NCBI RefSeq assembly: GCF_003284975.1
Contig: NZ_QMEU01000016.1
Span: 1-64,000, forward strand
DNA length: 64,000 nt
DNA from: Mycobacterium colombiense
GTDB taxonomy: Bacteria > Actinomycetota > Actinomycetes > Mycobacteriales > Mycobacteriaceae
Reading direction: 5' to 3'
Shown here: positions 18,464 through 28,132 of the stretch, in pieces
How the letters are laid out: the number at the start of each line of letters is the position of its first letter
Position numbering within the stretch: position 1 is the stretch's first letter
Program-made: the position numbers and the translations under genes
The notes under the pieces: model-generated
Database searches by the model: none
Told to the model about the DNA's origin: nothing
What the model saw: the letters and a program-made list of their open reading frames with translations, nothing else

Positions 18464-20032
18464 TCAGGACTGGCAGTGGTAGGAGGCCGGCGGCGGCGTG
18501 CCGGCGACCAGATACCGGACGACGGCGGTGTCCACGCACTGGTGGCCGTTGAACACCGCGGTGTGCTGGGTGCCGTCGTAGGTGATCAGCGGGCCACCGA
18601 GCTGGCGGGCCAGGTTCACCCCGGCCTGGTACGGCGTGGCCGGGTCGTGCGTGGTAGAGACGACGATGACCTTGCCCGGCGCCATGGGCGACGCGGCGTG
18701 CGGCGCCGACGTCGCCGGCACCGGCCACAGCGCGCACAAATCGCGCGGAGCATTTCCGGTGAACTGCCCGTAGCTCAGGAACGGCGCGGCCTGCCGGATC
18801 CGCTGATCGGCGCTCACCCAGCTGGCTTGATCCGTCGGGTTGGGCGCGTCGACGCAGCGGATCGCGTTGAACGCGTCCTGGTCGTTGGCGTAGTGCCCGT
18901 TCTTGTCGCGCCCGTCGTAGTCGTCGGCGAGCAACAACAGGTCGCCGGCGTCGGTGCCGCGGGCCAGGCCGAGCAGGCCGCTGGTCAGGTATTTCCAGTG
19001 CGCCGGGGTGTAGAGCGCGTTGATGGTGCCGGTGGTCGCGTCGGCGTAGCTCAGGCCGCGCGGGTCCGCGGTTTTCCCGGGCCTGGTGGCCAGCGGGTTG
19101 ACCAGCGCGTGGTAGCGGTTGACGAATTGGCTCGGGTCGGTGCCCAGCGGGCAGCCTGGTGAGCGCGCGCAGTCGGTGGCGTAGTCGTTGAAAGCCGTTT
19201 GGAATCCGGCCATTTGGTTGACGTTCTCGTCGATCGGCCCGACGGTCGGGTCGATGGCGCCGTCGAGCACCATCGCGCGCACGTGATTGCTGAACTTCTC
19301 CAGGTAGGCGGTGCCCAACTCGGTGCCGTAGCTGTAGCCCAGGTAGTTGATCTGGTCGTCGCCCAGCGTCTGGCGCACGAGGTCCATGTCACGCGCGACC
19401 GAGGCGGTGCCGGTGTTGGCCAGAAACGCCGCGCCCATCCGGTTGACGCACTGCTGGGCCAGTTGCCGGTAGAGCTGCTCGATATGCGCGACGCCGCCGG
19501 GGCTGTAGTCGACCATCGGCTCGCGCCGGTAGGCGTCGAACTCGGCGTCGGTGCGGCAGCGCAGCGCGGGCGTCGAGTGGCCGACGCCCCTGGGGTCGAA
19601 GCCGACCAGATCGAAGTTGCGCCGGATCGGAGAGTTCTCCAAATCCGGGCCCATCGCGGCCACCATGTCGACCGCCGAGCCGCCTGGGCCGCCGGGGTTG
19701 ACCAGCAGCGACCCGACCCGCTGCCCGGACGCCGGAATCCGGATCACCGCCAGCTTGGCCTGCGCCCCGCCGGGATTGTTGTAGTCGATCGGCACCGACA
19801 CGGTGGTGCACTGCGCGGTGGGGATTTCGCTTGTGTCACTGACGAATTGGCCACAGCTCCCCCAACCCTGCGGCACCGCGGCCGAGGGCGGGTTCGGGCC
19901 CGGCGTCTGCCCGGCACCGGGCTCGGGGGTGGCCGCGGCCACCGGCAACGCGACGACGAAGGGGCCACCGAGCAGCAGCCCGAATGAAAACAGCGCCGAG
20001 CTCAACGATCTCAGGCGCGACATGGCTGTCAT
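18464..20032 (-). CDS. Exported alpha/beta hydrolase, tripeptidyl-aminopeptidase type (Rv2223c-like)
   Basis: A 522-residue secreted serine hydrolase with an N-terminal signal peptide ending around VALPVAAA and no lipobox Cys. The alpha/beta-hydrolase core has LLVNPGGPGGS (oxyanion region), the nucleophile motif GYSYGT, and a C-terminal TAP-like domain with STTHDPATPY (Asp) and TQHTAVF (His). It is a tandem paralogue of hip1, downstream in the same direction, and matches Rv2223c by position. The substrate is not known. A start at 20023 (fourth codon) is equally possible. Confidence 0.9.
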   Translation of the reverse strand: MTAMSRLRSLSSALFSFGLLLGGPFVVALPVAAATPEPGAGQTPGPNPPSAAVPQGWGSCGQFVSDTSEIPTAQCTTVSVPIDYNNPGGAQAKLAVIRIPASGQRVGSLLVNPGGPGGSAVDMVAAMGPDLENSPIRRNFDLVGFDPRGVGHSTPALRCRTDAEFDAYRREPMVDYSPGGVAHIEQLYRQLAQQCVNRMGAAFLANTGTASVARDMDLVRQTLGDDQINYLGYSYGTELGTAYLEKFSNHVRAMVLDGAIDPTVGPIDENVNQMAGFQTAFNDYATDCARSPGCPLGTDPSQFVNRYHALVNPLATRPGKTADPRGLSYADATTGTINALYTPAHWKYLTSGLLGLARGTDAGDLLLLADDYDGRDKNGHYANDQDAFNAIRCVDAPNPTDQASWVSADQRIRQAAPFLSYGQFTGNAPRDLCALWPVPATSAPHAASPMAPGKVIVVSTTHDPATPYQAGVNLARQLGGPLITYDGTQHTAVFNGHQCVDTAVVRYLVAGTPPPASYHCQS

Positions 20033-20114
20033 CGTTGCAGCCGCGGGTACCCGTCACAGCGCGAAACGATTACGCCTTGGTCTCGGCTCTCAAGTGGCCC
20101 GCGCCCTCGCCGAG

Positions 20115-20162
20115 CGTGCACTCACGGCGAAGAATCGGCGAAAACACCGCCGTGAGTGCACG
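20115..20162. repeat. Long inverted repeat between the tandem hydrolase genes
   Basis: Perfect 15-base arms, CGTGCACTCACGGCG (20115-20129) and its complement (20148-20162), surround an 18-base loop. It lies 25 bases downstream of hip1 and upstream of the Rv2223c-like gene, so it could stop or attenuate hip1 transcripts. There is no T-run. Confidence 0.6.
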
Positions 20163-20186
20163 TTCGACGTCAGCGTCACCGGGTGG

Positions 20187-21743
20187 CTAGCACTTGGCGC
20201 CGCTCGGCGGGATGGAGCCACTGACCAGATACGCCGTCACGTAGTTGTCGATGCAGCCGTCGCCCTGGAACACCACCGTGTGTTGGGTGCCGTCATAGGT
20301 GAGCAGCGAGCTGCGCAGCTCGTTGGCGAGATCGACGCCGGCCTTGTACGGGGTGGCCGGGTCATGGGTTGTCGACACCACCACCGTGGGCGCCAGGCCG
20401 GGCGCGGAAATGGTGTGCGGCTTGCTGGTCGGCGGCACCGGCCAGAACGCGCAGGTGCCCAGCGGCGCGTTGCCGGTGAACTGGCCGTAGCTCATGAACG
20501 GCGCGACCTCACGGGAACGGCGGTCTTCGTCAATCACCTTGGCGCGGTCGGTGATTGGCGGCTGGTCCACGCAGTTGACCGCCACCCGCGCGTCGGTGGC
20601 ATTGCTGTAGTGGCCGTGCGAGTCGCGGCGCATGTACATGTCCGCCAAGGCGAGCAGGGTGTCGCCGTGGTGGTCGACGAGCTCGGCCAGCCCGTCGGTC
20701 AGGTGATGCCACAGGTTCGGCGAATACAGCGCCATGATCGTCCCGATGATCGCGTCGCTGTAGCCCAGGCCGCGCGGGTCGTTGGTCGGGACGGGCCGGC
20801 CCACCATCGGGTTGTTCGGGTCGACCATCGGGTCGACCAGGCTGTGGTAGACGTCAACGGCTTTGGCCGGATCGGTCCCCAGTGGGCACGTCGGCTGCTT
20901 GGCGCATTCGGCGGCGTAGTCGTTGAACGCGTCCTGGAATCCCTTGGCCTGGCGCAAGTCCGCCTCGATCTGATCGGCGTTGGGGTCGACGGCTCCGTCG
21001 AGGATCATCGCCCGCACGTTGTGCGGGAAGGCCTCCGCGTACGCCGAACCGATCCGGGTGCCGTAGGAGTAGCCGAGGTAGGTCAGCTTCTCGTCGCCGA
21101 GCGCCGCGCGGATGGCATCGAGATCGCGTGCGACGTTGACAGTCCCGACGTTGGCCAGGAAATCCTTGCCCATCTTGTCGATGCAGCGGCCGACGAACTG
21201 CTTGGTCTCGTCTTCCATGTGCGCCACACCCGCCGGGCTGTAGTCGACGTTGGGCTCGGTGCGCAGCCGGTCGTTGTCGGCGTCGGAGTTGCACCACACC
21301 GCCGGGCGCGACGCCCCCACCCCGCGGGGGTCGAAGCCGACCAGGTCGAAGCGTTCGCGAACCTTCTTGGGCAACGACTGCACGACACCCAGCGCCGCCT
21401 CGATGCCGGACTCCCCCGGTCCGCCGGGGTTGATCACCAGCGAGCCGATCTTGTCCCCGGTCGCGGGGAAACGAATCATCGCCAGCGTCGCCACGTCGCC
21501 GTCAAGGTGGTCGTAGTCGACCGGCACGGCCAGTTTGCCGCACAGCGCACCGGCCGGAAGTTTGACCTTCGGGTTCGCCGCCCGGCACGGCGTCCACTCC
21601 ACGGCCTGGCCCAGCTTCGGCCCGGCCATGACGGCGCGTCCCACCACCACACGGACACAGCCGGCGAGCAGCAGCGCGACGGCAGCCATCGACGTCCAGA
21701 TCAGCAGCGTGCGCGCGATCTTGGCGCGGCGAGACAGGCCCAT
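20187..21743 (-). CDS. hip1: Cell-envelope serine protease/carboxylesterase Hip1 (CaeA)
   Basis: A 518-residue lipoprotein serine hydrolase with signal and lipobox LLLAGC (Cys29). The alpha/beta-hydrolase core carries nucleophile Ser226 in GYSYGT. The TAP-like C-terminal domain has STTHDPATPY (Asp) and TQHTVVF (His). It is very close to the recalled M. tuberculosis Rv2224c, which anchors in the envelope, cleaves GroEL2 and dampens host cytokine responses. It is also required for envelope integrity. The start is ATG 21743 (MGLSRRAKIA). Confidence 0.95.
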   Translation of the reverse strand: MGLSRRAKIARTLLIWTSMAAVALLLAGCVRVVVGRAVMAGPKLGQAVEWTPCRAANPKVKLPAGALCGKLAVPVDYDHLDGDVATLAMIRFPATGDKIGSLVINPGGPGESGIEAALGVVQSLPKKVRERFDLVGFDPRGVGASRPAVWCNSDADNDRLRTEPNVDYSPAGVAHMEDETKQFVGRCIDKMGKDFLANVGTVNVARDLDAIRAALGDEKLTYLGYSYGTRIGSAYAEAFPHNVRAMILDGAVDPNADQIEADLRQAKGFQDAFNDYAAECAKQPTCPLGTDPAKAVDVYHSLVDPMVDPNNPMVGRPVPTNDPRGLGYSDAIIGTIMALYSPNLWHHLTDGLAELVDHHGDTLLALADMYMRRDSHGHYSNATDARVAVNCVDQPPITDRAKVIDEDRRSREVAPFMSYGQFTGNAPLGTCAFWPVPPTSKPHTISAPGLAPTVVVSTTHDPATPYKAGVDLANELRSSLLTYDGTQHTVVFQGDGCIDNYVTAYLVSGSIPPSGAKC

Positions 21744-21801
21744 GCCAACCTATGCTGCCAGAGGAAACCTGAGATCCGGATGAGCGGCACCGCCGCCGAA
21801 G

Positions 21802-22841
21802 CTACCGCGCCAGCGCGCGCAGCTCTTCGAGCCCCACCGCGAACTCGTCGGCAATCTCCCACAGGTCCGGCACCAGATCCGGGCAGGCGACCAGCCCGAC
21901 GTCGAGTTTGCCCTGCAGCGACATCGCGGCGATGTTGAGCCCCGAGCCGTGAAAAATCGGCCCCAACGGGTACATCGATTTGACCTCCAGCCAGCATGTA
22001 CAGCGGAACCTGCGGCCCGGGCACGTTGGAGACGACCAAATTGTGCACCGGCATGCTGTCGGTGCACCGGGTTCTGGCGCACAACCGCATCGCGATACCG
22101 AAAACCGCCGGCGCGGCGAATTGCGACCAATCCTGCAGCAGTGACGCGCCGATAGCTGAACTGTGTTCTTTGGCAATCGAATTCGCCTCGGCGATGGCTT
22201 TCAGGCGTTCCACAGGATCGTCGATCTGGGTATGCAAACTGGAGAACATCGCCGATACCTGATTGCGGCCGGGCCGGTCGGATTTGCCGTGCACCGAAAC
22301 CGGGACCGAAGCCACCAGCGACGACTTCGGCATTTCGTTTCGGTCGATCAGGTATTGGCGCGGCACACCGGAAACCAAGGCCATCACGACGTCATTGACT
22401 TTGACGTCGAAATGGTTCTTTACCGTTTTGATGTCGTCGAGATCCAATTCGGCATACGCGACGTTGCGGCGGTCGCTGATTCTGGCGTTGACGGCGGTCC
22501 GCGGCGCCGCGAAGGGACGGGCCATGGTGAGGCCGTCGCGCGCCCGTCGCACCGTGGCGAGCACCGACGAGACGGCTCGGTCGCGCACAACTGCGACATC
22601 AGGCTCGCGCCGGTCACCCCGTCGACGCCGGCGTGGTGCACCTTGGTCATCACCGCCAACCGCCCGTCCCGGTGGCAGTCCGTGCCGCAGCGCCAGGGCG
22701 TCGCGCAGCCGGTCAGGCGTAACCGCCCGGCACCGTCGGGGTGTCCAGTTCGATGATCGAGCACACATGCAGGGGCTGCGACGACGTCTCGAGATACAGG
22801 AAGCTGGCGTCCAGTCCACTCAGCCGCCGCATGCGCAGCAT
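21802..22841 (-). pseudogene. Wax ester synthase/diacylglycerol acyltransferase (WS/DGAT), decayed
   Basis: Reading the minus strand gives pieces of one WS/DGAT protein in different frames. The canonical N-terminus starts at 22832 or 22841 (MRRLSGLDASFLYLETS) and stops at a TGA near 22723. After an internal deletion of roughly 75-90 residues come the frame with the active-site motif HHAGVDG (about 22624-22644), then the middle frame (VNARISDRRNVAYAELDLDD to NLVVSNVPGPQ), then the C-terminus in a further frame (GLNIAAMSLQGKLDVG to LRALAR, ending 21802). Intact members are about 460 residues. At least three frame changes plus the deletion make activity very unlikely. Sequencing error alone would not explain the deletion. 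Several functional paralogues are usual in mycobacteria. Confidence 0.85.
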
Positions 22842-22961
22842 GGTATGTGTCACACCGCCGCGGCGGTGCAACTGCGCAAAAGAAATGGCAGAATCGACTA
22901 GTCAGACGAACCCGGGGACCTTTATCGGCCACGAGGATCGAACCGACCACCACTAGGGACA

Positions 22962-23813
22962 ATGATGTCTGAGCACAACGTTTACGGTGCCAACCCGCCT
23001 GCGCAGCCCGAAAAGGCGCGGCCCAAGATTCGCACCCATCACCTGCAGAAGATGAAGGCCGAAGGCCACAAGTGGGCCATGCTGACGGCCTACGACTATT
23101 CGACCGCCCGCATTTTCGACGAGGCCGGCATCCCGGTCCTGCTGGTCGGCGACTCGGCGGCCAACGTGGTGTACGGGTATGACACCACCGTCCCCGTCTC
23201 GATCGACGAATTGATTCCGCTGGTGCGCGGCGTCGTACGAGGTGCCCCGCACGCGTTGGTCGTCGCCGACCTGCCGTTCGGCAGTTACGAGGCCGGGCCA
23301 GCCGCCGCGCTGGCTGCCGCCACCCGCTTCATGAAGGAGGGCGGCGCGCACGCGGTCAAGCTCGAGGGCGGCGAGCGGGTCGCCGAGCAGATCGCCTGCC
23401 TGACCGCCGCCGGCATCCCGGTGATGGCGCACATCGGGTTCACCCCGCAAAGCGTGAACGGCCTGGGTGGATTCCGGGTGCAGGGCCGCGGTGACGCCGC
23501 GGAGCAGACCGTGCACGACGCGATCGCCGTCGCCGAGGCGGGCGCGTTCGCCGTCGTCATGGAGATGGTGCCCGCCGAGCTGGCCACCCAGATCACCGGC
23601 AAGCTGACCATCCCCACGGTCGGGATCGGCGCCGGACCCAACTGCGACGCCCAGGTCCTGGTGTGGCAGGACATGGCCGGCATGAGCAGCGGCAAGGCCG
23701 CCCGCTTCGTCAAGCGGTTCGCCGACATCGGCGGGGAATTGCGCCGGGCCGCAACGCAATATGCGCAAGAGGTGGCCGGCGGAACCTTCCCCGCCGACGA
23801 GCACTGTTTTTAG
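22962..23813 (+). CDS. panB: 3-methyl-2-oxobutanoate hydroxymethyltransferase
   Basis: PanB makes ketopantoate from 2-oxoisovalerate and methylene-tetrahydrofolate, the first step of pantothenate and CoA synthesis. The protein is 283 residues; the second Met (22965) may be the real start. Family motifs are [31 protein letters not shown] with the metal-binding Asp, [12 protein letters not shown] and the catalytic Glu in [11 protein letters not shown]. It is divergent from the WS/DGAT pseudogene and followed by about 180 bases without a gene. Confidence 0.97.
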   Translation: MMSEHNVYGANPPAQPEKARPKIRTHHLQKMKAEGHKWAMLTAYDYSTARIFDEAGIPVLLVGDSAANVVYGYDTTVPVSIDELIPLVRGVVRGAPHALVVADLPFGSYEAGPAAALAAATRFMKEGGAHAVKLEGGERVAEQIACLTAAGIPVMAHIGFTPQSVNGLGGFRVQGRGDAAEQTVHDAIAVAEAGAFAVVMEMVPAELATQITGKLTIPTVGIGAGPNCDAQVLVWQDMAGMSSGKAARFVKRFADIGGELRRAATQYAQEVAGGTFPADEHCF

Positions 23814-23991
23814 ATCCACCCGGCGAATTCCTCACCACACACGCTGCACGCCTGGTCGGCGGCGTTATCGCTGTCACACCCCAACCACTGAAAAGCGTTG
23901 CGCTACAGCGCTGTACGATTGCCCGCAGAGACCAACCGAACTCTGACGAGCAGGGGTGGACCACATCGACCGGGGGAATCGCGGTGACTTC

Positions 23992-25182
23992 GTGCACCGT
24001 CGAGCGGTGTTGACGTTGCCGCTGCTGGTGGCAGGAGGCATGGCTTTGGCCCAGACACCGCGCGCGTCCGCCCAACCTCCCCGCACCACGCCGCAGGCGG
24101 CCCGGTGGTCACCCGAGCGGGCCAACCGCTGGTATCAGGCGCAGGGCTGGCCGGTCGGCGCGAACTACATCACCTCCAACGCCATCAACCAGCTGGAGAT
24201 GTTCCAGCGCGAAACCTTCGACCCCCGGCGCATCGACACCGAACTGGGCTGGGCGCGGACCAACGGGTTCAACGCGATACGGGTGTTCCTGCACGATCAG
24301 CTCTGGGCGCAGGATTCCCGCGGGTTTCAGGGGCGCCTCGCCCAATTCGTCGACATCGCGGCACGGCACGGCATCAAACCGCTGTTCGTCCTGTTCGATT
24401 CGTGCTGGGATCCGTTCCCCCAGGCGGGCCCGCAGCGCGCGCCGCGACCGGGCATCCACAACTCCGGCTGGGTGCAGAGCCCGGGGGCGGCGCGCCTCGA
24501 CGATCGTGGCTACCTGCACACCATGCGCGGCTATGTCACCGGGGTGCTGACGCAGTTCCGCAGCGACGACCGCGTCCTGGGTTGGGACCTGTGGAACGAG
24601 CCGGACAACCCGGCCGATGCCTACACCAAGGTCGAGCGCAAAGACAAGGTGGACCTGGTCGCGGGGCTACTCCCCCAGGTGTTCGAGTGGGCGCGGCTGG
24701 TCGATCCCTGCCAGCCGTTGACCAGCGGCGTCTGGCACGGCCAGTGGGCCGACCCGGGTCGCCGCAGCGTCATCAGCGGCATCCAGCTCGACAACTCCGA
24801 CGTCATCACCTTTCACTCCTATGCCGCGTCGGCGGAGTTCGAGAGCCGCATCGCCGAACTCGTACCGCAGGGCCGGCCCATCTTGTGCACCGAGTACATG
24901 GCCCGGCCGTTGGGCAGCACGGTGCAAGACATCCTGCCCATCGCCAAGCGCGCAGGCGTCGGCGCGTTCAACTGGGGACTGGTCGCCGGCAAGACGCAGA
25001 CCTACTTTCCCTGGGATTCCTGGGACCAGCCGAACCCGGACCCGGCGATGCCGCAGGAGTGGTTTCACGATCTGCTGGGCCCGGACGGGCGGCCATTCCG
25101 CGACACCGAGATCCAGACGATCCTCGAGTGCGGCGACCTGGCGATGCACCTGCAGCCGCCGCCACCACCGCCGGCGGGCTGA
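23992..25182 (+). CDS. Exported clan GH-A glycoside hydrolase (GH5-like)
   Basis: A 396-residue secreted TIM-barrel glycosidase. From GTG 23992 it starts VHRRAVLTLPLLVAGGMA, a signal peptide ending near ASAQ; GTG 23956 would add 12 residues. The acid/base Glu203 is in GWDLWNEPDN and the nucleophile Glu301 in LCTEYMAR, the retaining clan GH-A arrangement. FHSYA and GAFNWGLV also fit. The substrate could be a beta-glucan, xylan or mannan, or an own-wall polymer. No carbohydrate-binding module is present; the C-terminus is a Pro run. Confidence 0.82.
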   Translation: MHRRAVLTLPLLVAGGMALAQTPRASAQPPRTTPQAARWSPERANRWYQAQGWPVGANYITSNAINQLEMFQRETFDPRRIDTELGWARTNGFNAIRVFLHDQLWAQDSRGFQGRLAQFVDIAARHGIKPLFVLFDSCWDPFPQAGPQRAPRPGIHNSGWVQSPGAARLDDRGYLHTMRGYVTGVLTQFRSDDRVLGWDLWNEPDNPADAYTKVERKDKVDLVAGLLPQVFEWARLVDPCQPLTSGVWHGQWADPGRRSVISGIQLDNSDVITFHSYAASAEFESRIAELVPQGRPILCTEYMARPLGSTVQDILPIAKRAGVGAFNWGLVAGKTQTYFPWDSWDQPNPDPAMPQEWFHDLLGPDGRPFRDTEIQTILECGDLAMHLQPPPPPPAG

Positions 25183-25192
25183 CGGCGCTCGG

Positions 25193-25573
25193 TCAGCGGC
25201 ACCGATTCTGAAAGTCGGTCAACGGCTGGCGGATGCCCTCGAGGTCGGCGTGGGTCTGCGGGTTGGCGTCCATGTACTGCTTCAGCTGCGCCCGCATGTC
25301 GTCGCGCGGCTGCCCCTTCAAACTGGTGAAGTACGCGTTGACGTCCGGGTGGGTGAACAGATACGCCGACGTCGCCGCGGCGACGCCCGAGGACACCTGG
25401 GCAAGGTCGGCCGCCGTGCAATTCGGTTGCGACGAGGGCGCCGGTTCCGGATCGTCCACCGGCCAATCCGCGGCGGCCGAACCGGCCGTGGTGAAAAGCA
25501 TCGCCACGCTGACCGCGCCGGCCGCTATTGCGCCAGACACAACCCGGGCCGCCGGGCGAACAACAGACACCAT
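25193..25573 (-). CDS. Exported haemophore-like haem-binding protein
   Basis: A 126-residue exported protein. ATG 25573 follows an excellent GAAGGAGCG ribosome-binding site, although the frame stays open to 25927. A signal peptide ends at GSAAAD. The mature domain matches the mycobacterial haemophore (MHB) family: CTAADLAQVSSGVAAATSAY, HPDVNAYFTSLKG, then a C-terminal Cys (FQNRC) that likely pairs with the first. Family members bind haem outside the cell for iron uptake. It is convergent with the glycosidase gene. Confidence 0.82.
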   Translation of the reverse strand: MVSVVRPAARVVSGAIAAGAVSVAMLFTTAGSAAADWPVDDPEPAPSSQPNCTAADLAQVSSGVAAATSAYLFTHPDVNAYFTSLKGQPRDDMRAQLKQYMDANPQTHADLEGIRQPLTDFQNRCR

Positions 25574-25756
25574 GGAAACGCTCCTTCGTCTTCGCGTCCG
25601 CAGGCGCGGCCGTTCGTACCGCAAACCATAAGGGGTTTTCTTGCCACGCATGCGCGGATTCGGGCGCATGGAAATGCGGATCCATTCCTCGATCCCGGCC
25701 CGCCCGCCGCGCTTCGACGGCACAATGCATGCAGGGTGGCTGGAAGGAGACCGCAG

Positions 25757-26005
25757 ATGAATCGGCGCCGCTGGTTTGCCGCGTTGCTGGCGTTCTCGGG
25801 CTTGGCCGCGATTCCGGCCATTGTTGGTCCGGCCCATTCCGCCGGTCGGGTGGAGGCGACGGTGTGCGTGGGCGCGGGCCGGCGCATTTCGGTGAGTGGG
25901 TGCACCAACATCGCCGACAACATTCAACGCTATGTCCCGCCGCCGGCGGTGTATGCGTCGCTGCCCGAAGACGACACGACGGCCCCTCCTCCGCCGCCGC
26001 CGTAA
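25757..26005 (+). CDS. Small exported protein of unknown function
   Basis: An 82-residue protein beginning MNRRRWFAALLAFSGLAAIP, a clear signal peptide with probable cleavage after AHS. The mature part has two Cys residues (TVCVGAG, VSGCTN) and ends in a Pro-rich tail. The ribosome-binding site GGAAGGAG is 7 bases before the ATG. It is divergent from the haemophore-like gene. No family was recognised. Confidence 0.72.
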   Translation: MNRRRWFAALLAFSGLAAIPAIVGPAHSAGRVEATVCVGAGRRISVSGCTNIADNIQRYVPPPAVYASLPEDDTTAPPPPPP

Positions 26006-26104
26006 GCCGCGGCCGCCGCCGGCCGATCCGCGGCGGCAGCGTCTTTTCGGTATGGCAGGCTATGGGTGCCCTACGCGCCCGCCCCGCCCTCAGTGGAGCC
26101 GAAG

Positions 26105-27649
26105 ATGCCTGCAAAAGCGCCGCAGACCTCGCGTCATCTCGAGGTCGAGCGCAAGTTCGACGTGGTCGAGTCCACCGTGTCGCCCTCGTTCGAAGGGATC
26201 GCCGCGGTGGCCCACGTCGAGAAGTCGCCGATGCAAACCCTGGACGCGACGTACTTCGACACGCCCCTACACGATTTGGCGCGCAACAAGATAACGCTGC
26301 GGCGCCGCACCGGTGGCACCGATGCCGGGTGGCACCTGAAGCTGCCGTCCGGACCCGACGCCCGCACCGAGGTGCGCACACCGCTGGACGCCTCGGGCGC
26401 AAACGACAGCGTGCCCGACGAGCTGACCGACGTGGTGTTGGCGATCGTCCGCGACCGGCCGTTGCAGCCGGTCGCGCGCATCACCACCCGCCGCGAGAGC
26501 CAGGTGCTCTACGACGCCGCGGGCACCGCGCTGGCCGAGTTCAGCAACGACCATGTCGTCGCGTGGTCGACGAAGGACTCCGACGACGCCGAGGCGCCGA
26601 CCGAGCAGGAATGGCGCGAGTGGGAGCTGGAGCTGCTGGAGGCCGGCGGGCTGTCCAGCGGCACGGCCGGCGTCGAGTTGCTGAACCGGTTGAGCAACCG
26701 CCTGCTGGACGCCGGCGCCGCACCGGCGGGTCACGGCTCCAAGCTGGCGCGGGTGCTGGGCAGCACGCCGGCGGCCGACGGCGTTGCGCCGCCGGAAGAT
26801 CCGCTGCAGCGCGCGATCGCCGAACAGGTGCGTGAGCTCCTGGTGTGGGACCGCGCGGTGCGCGCCGACGCCTACGACTCCATCCACCAGATGCGGGTGA
26901 CGACCCGCAAGTTGCGCAGCCTGCTGCGGGACTACCAGGAGTCGTTCGGGCTGCCCGACGACGGCTGGGTGCTCGACGAGTTGCGTGAGCTCGCCGGGAT
27001 CTTGGGGGTGGCGCGCGACGCCGAGGTGCTCGCCGAGCGATACGAAAGCGACTTGGACTCGCTCGCACCGGAATTGGTGCGCGGGCCGGTGCGCGAACGT
27101 CTGGTCGGGGGTGCGCAGCGGCGCTACCAGACCGGGCTGCGCCGGTCGCTGATCGCGATGCGCTCGCAGCGATACTTTCGCCTGCTCGACTCCCTCGACC
27201 TGATAGTGGCCGAGATCCCCGGCGCGGCCACCGCCGAGGCGCCGGCGCCGGTGACCATCGACGCCGCCTACAAGAAGGTCCGTAAGGCCCAGAAGGCCGC
27301 CGCCCAGGTGGACCGCGAGCACCCGGACGACCAACGCATCCGCGACGAGGCGATCCATCGGATCCGCAAGCGCGCCAAGCGACTTCGCTATACCGCCTCG
27401 GCGACCGGCGCGGCCGGGGTGTCCGAACGTGCCAAGGCGGTCCAGTCGCTGCTCGGCGATCATCAAGACAGCGTTGTCAGCCGCGAGCACCTGCGTCAGG
27501 AGGCGGAAGCCGCGCACGCCGCCGGCGAGGACACCTTCACCTATGGACTGTTGTATCAGCGGGAGGCCGACCTGGCCGACCGCTGCCGCGACGAACTCGA
27601 CGACACCCTGCGCGAACTCGCCAAGGCGGTCCGGAAAGCCGGGCATTAG
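26105..27649 (+). CDS. CYTH and CHAD domain protein
   Basis: A 514-residue cytoplasmic protein. An N-terminal CYTH domain (residues about 8-205) has the signature LEVERKF and RRRTGG, with many basic and acidic tunnel residues; CYTH proteins act on triphosphates. A C-terminal CHAD domain (about 235-505) has IHQMRVTTRKLRS and IHRIRKRAKRLRY, the histidine/arginine helices that bind inorganic polyphosphate. It matches Rv2226. ATG 26105 is preferred to 26066 for the usual N-terminus. A polyphosphatase or polyphosphate-binding role is inferred. Confidence 0.88.
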   Translation: MPAKAPQTSRHLEVERKFDVVESTVSPSFEGIAAVAHVEKSPMQTLDATYFDTPLHDLARNKITLRRRTGGTDAGWHLKLPSGPDARTEVRTPLDASGANDSVPDELTDVVLAIVRDRPLQPVARITTRRESQVLYDAAGTALAEFSNDHVVAWSTKDSDDAEAPTEQEWREWELELLEAGGLSSGTAGVELLNRLSNRLLDAGAAPAGHGSKLARVLGSTPAADGVAPPEDPLQRAIAEQVRELLVWDRAVRADAYDSIHQMRVTTRKLRSLLRDYQESFGLPDDGWVLDELRELAGILGVARDAEVLAERYESDLDSLAPELVRGPVRERLVGGAQRRYQTGLRRSLIAMRSQRYFRLLDSLDLIVAEIPGAATAEAPAPVTIDAAYKKVRKAQKAAAQVDREHPDDQRIRDEAIHRIRKRAKRLRYTASATGAAGVSERAKAVQSLLGDHQDSVVSREHLRQEAEAAHAAGEDTFTYGLLYQREADLADRCRDELDDTLRELAKAVRKAGH

Positions 27650-27652
27650 AAG

Positions 27653-28060
<408 letters not shown>

Positions 28061-28132
28061 ACGAACCACGGTACTACCTGCACCCATGCCGGGGCCAGCA
28101 ACCATGGTCCCCGCCGCTCTATCGTGGACCGG

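Noticed and set aside
23814..23991. A possible promoter and palindromic patch (GCGTTGCGCTACAGCGCTG) before the glycosidase gene.
   Set aside because: The -35 and -10 spacing does not fit and the symmetry is weak.
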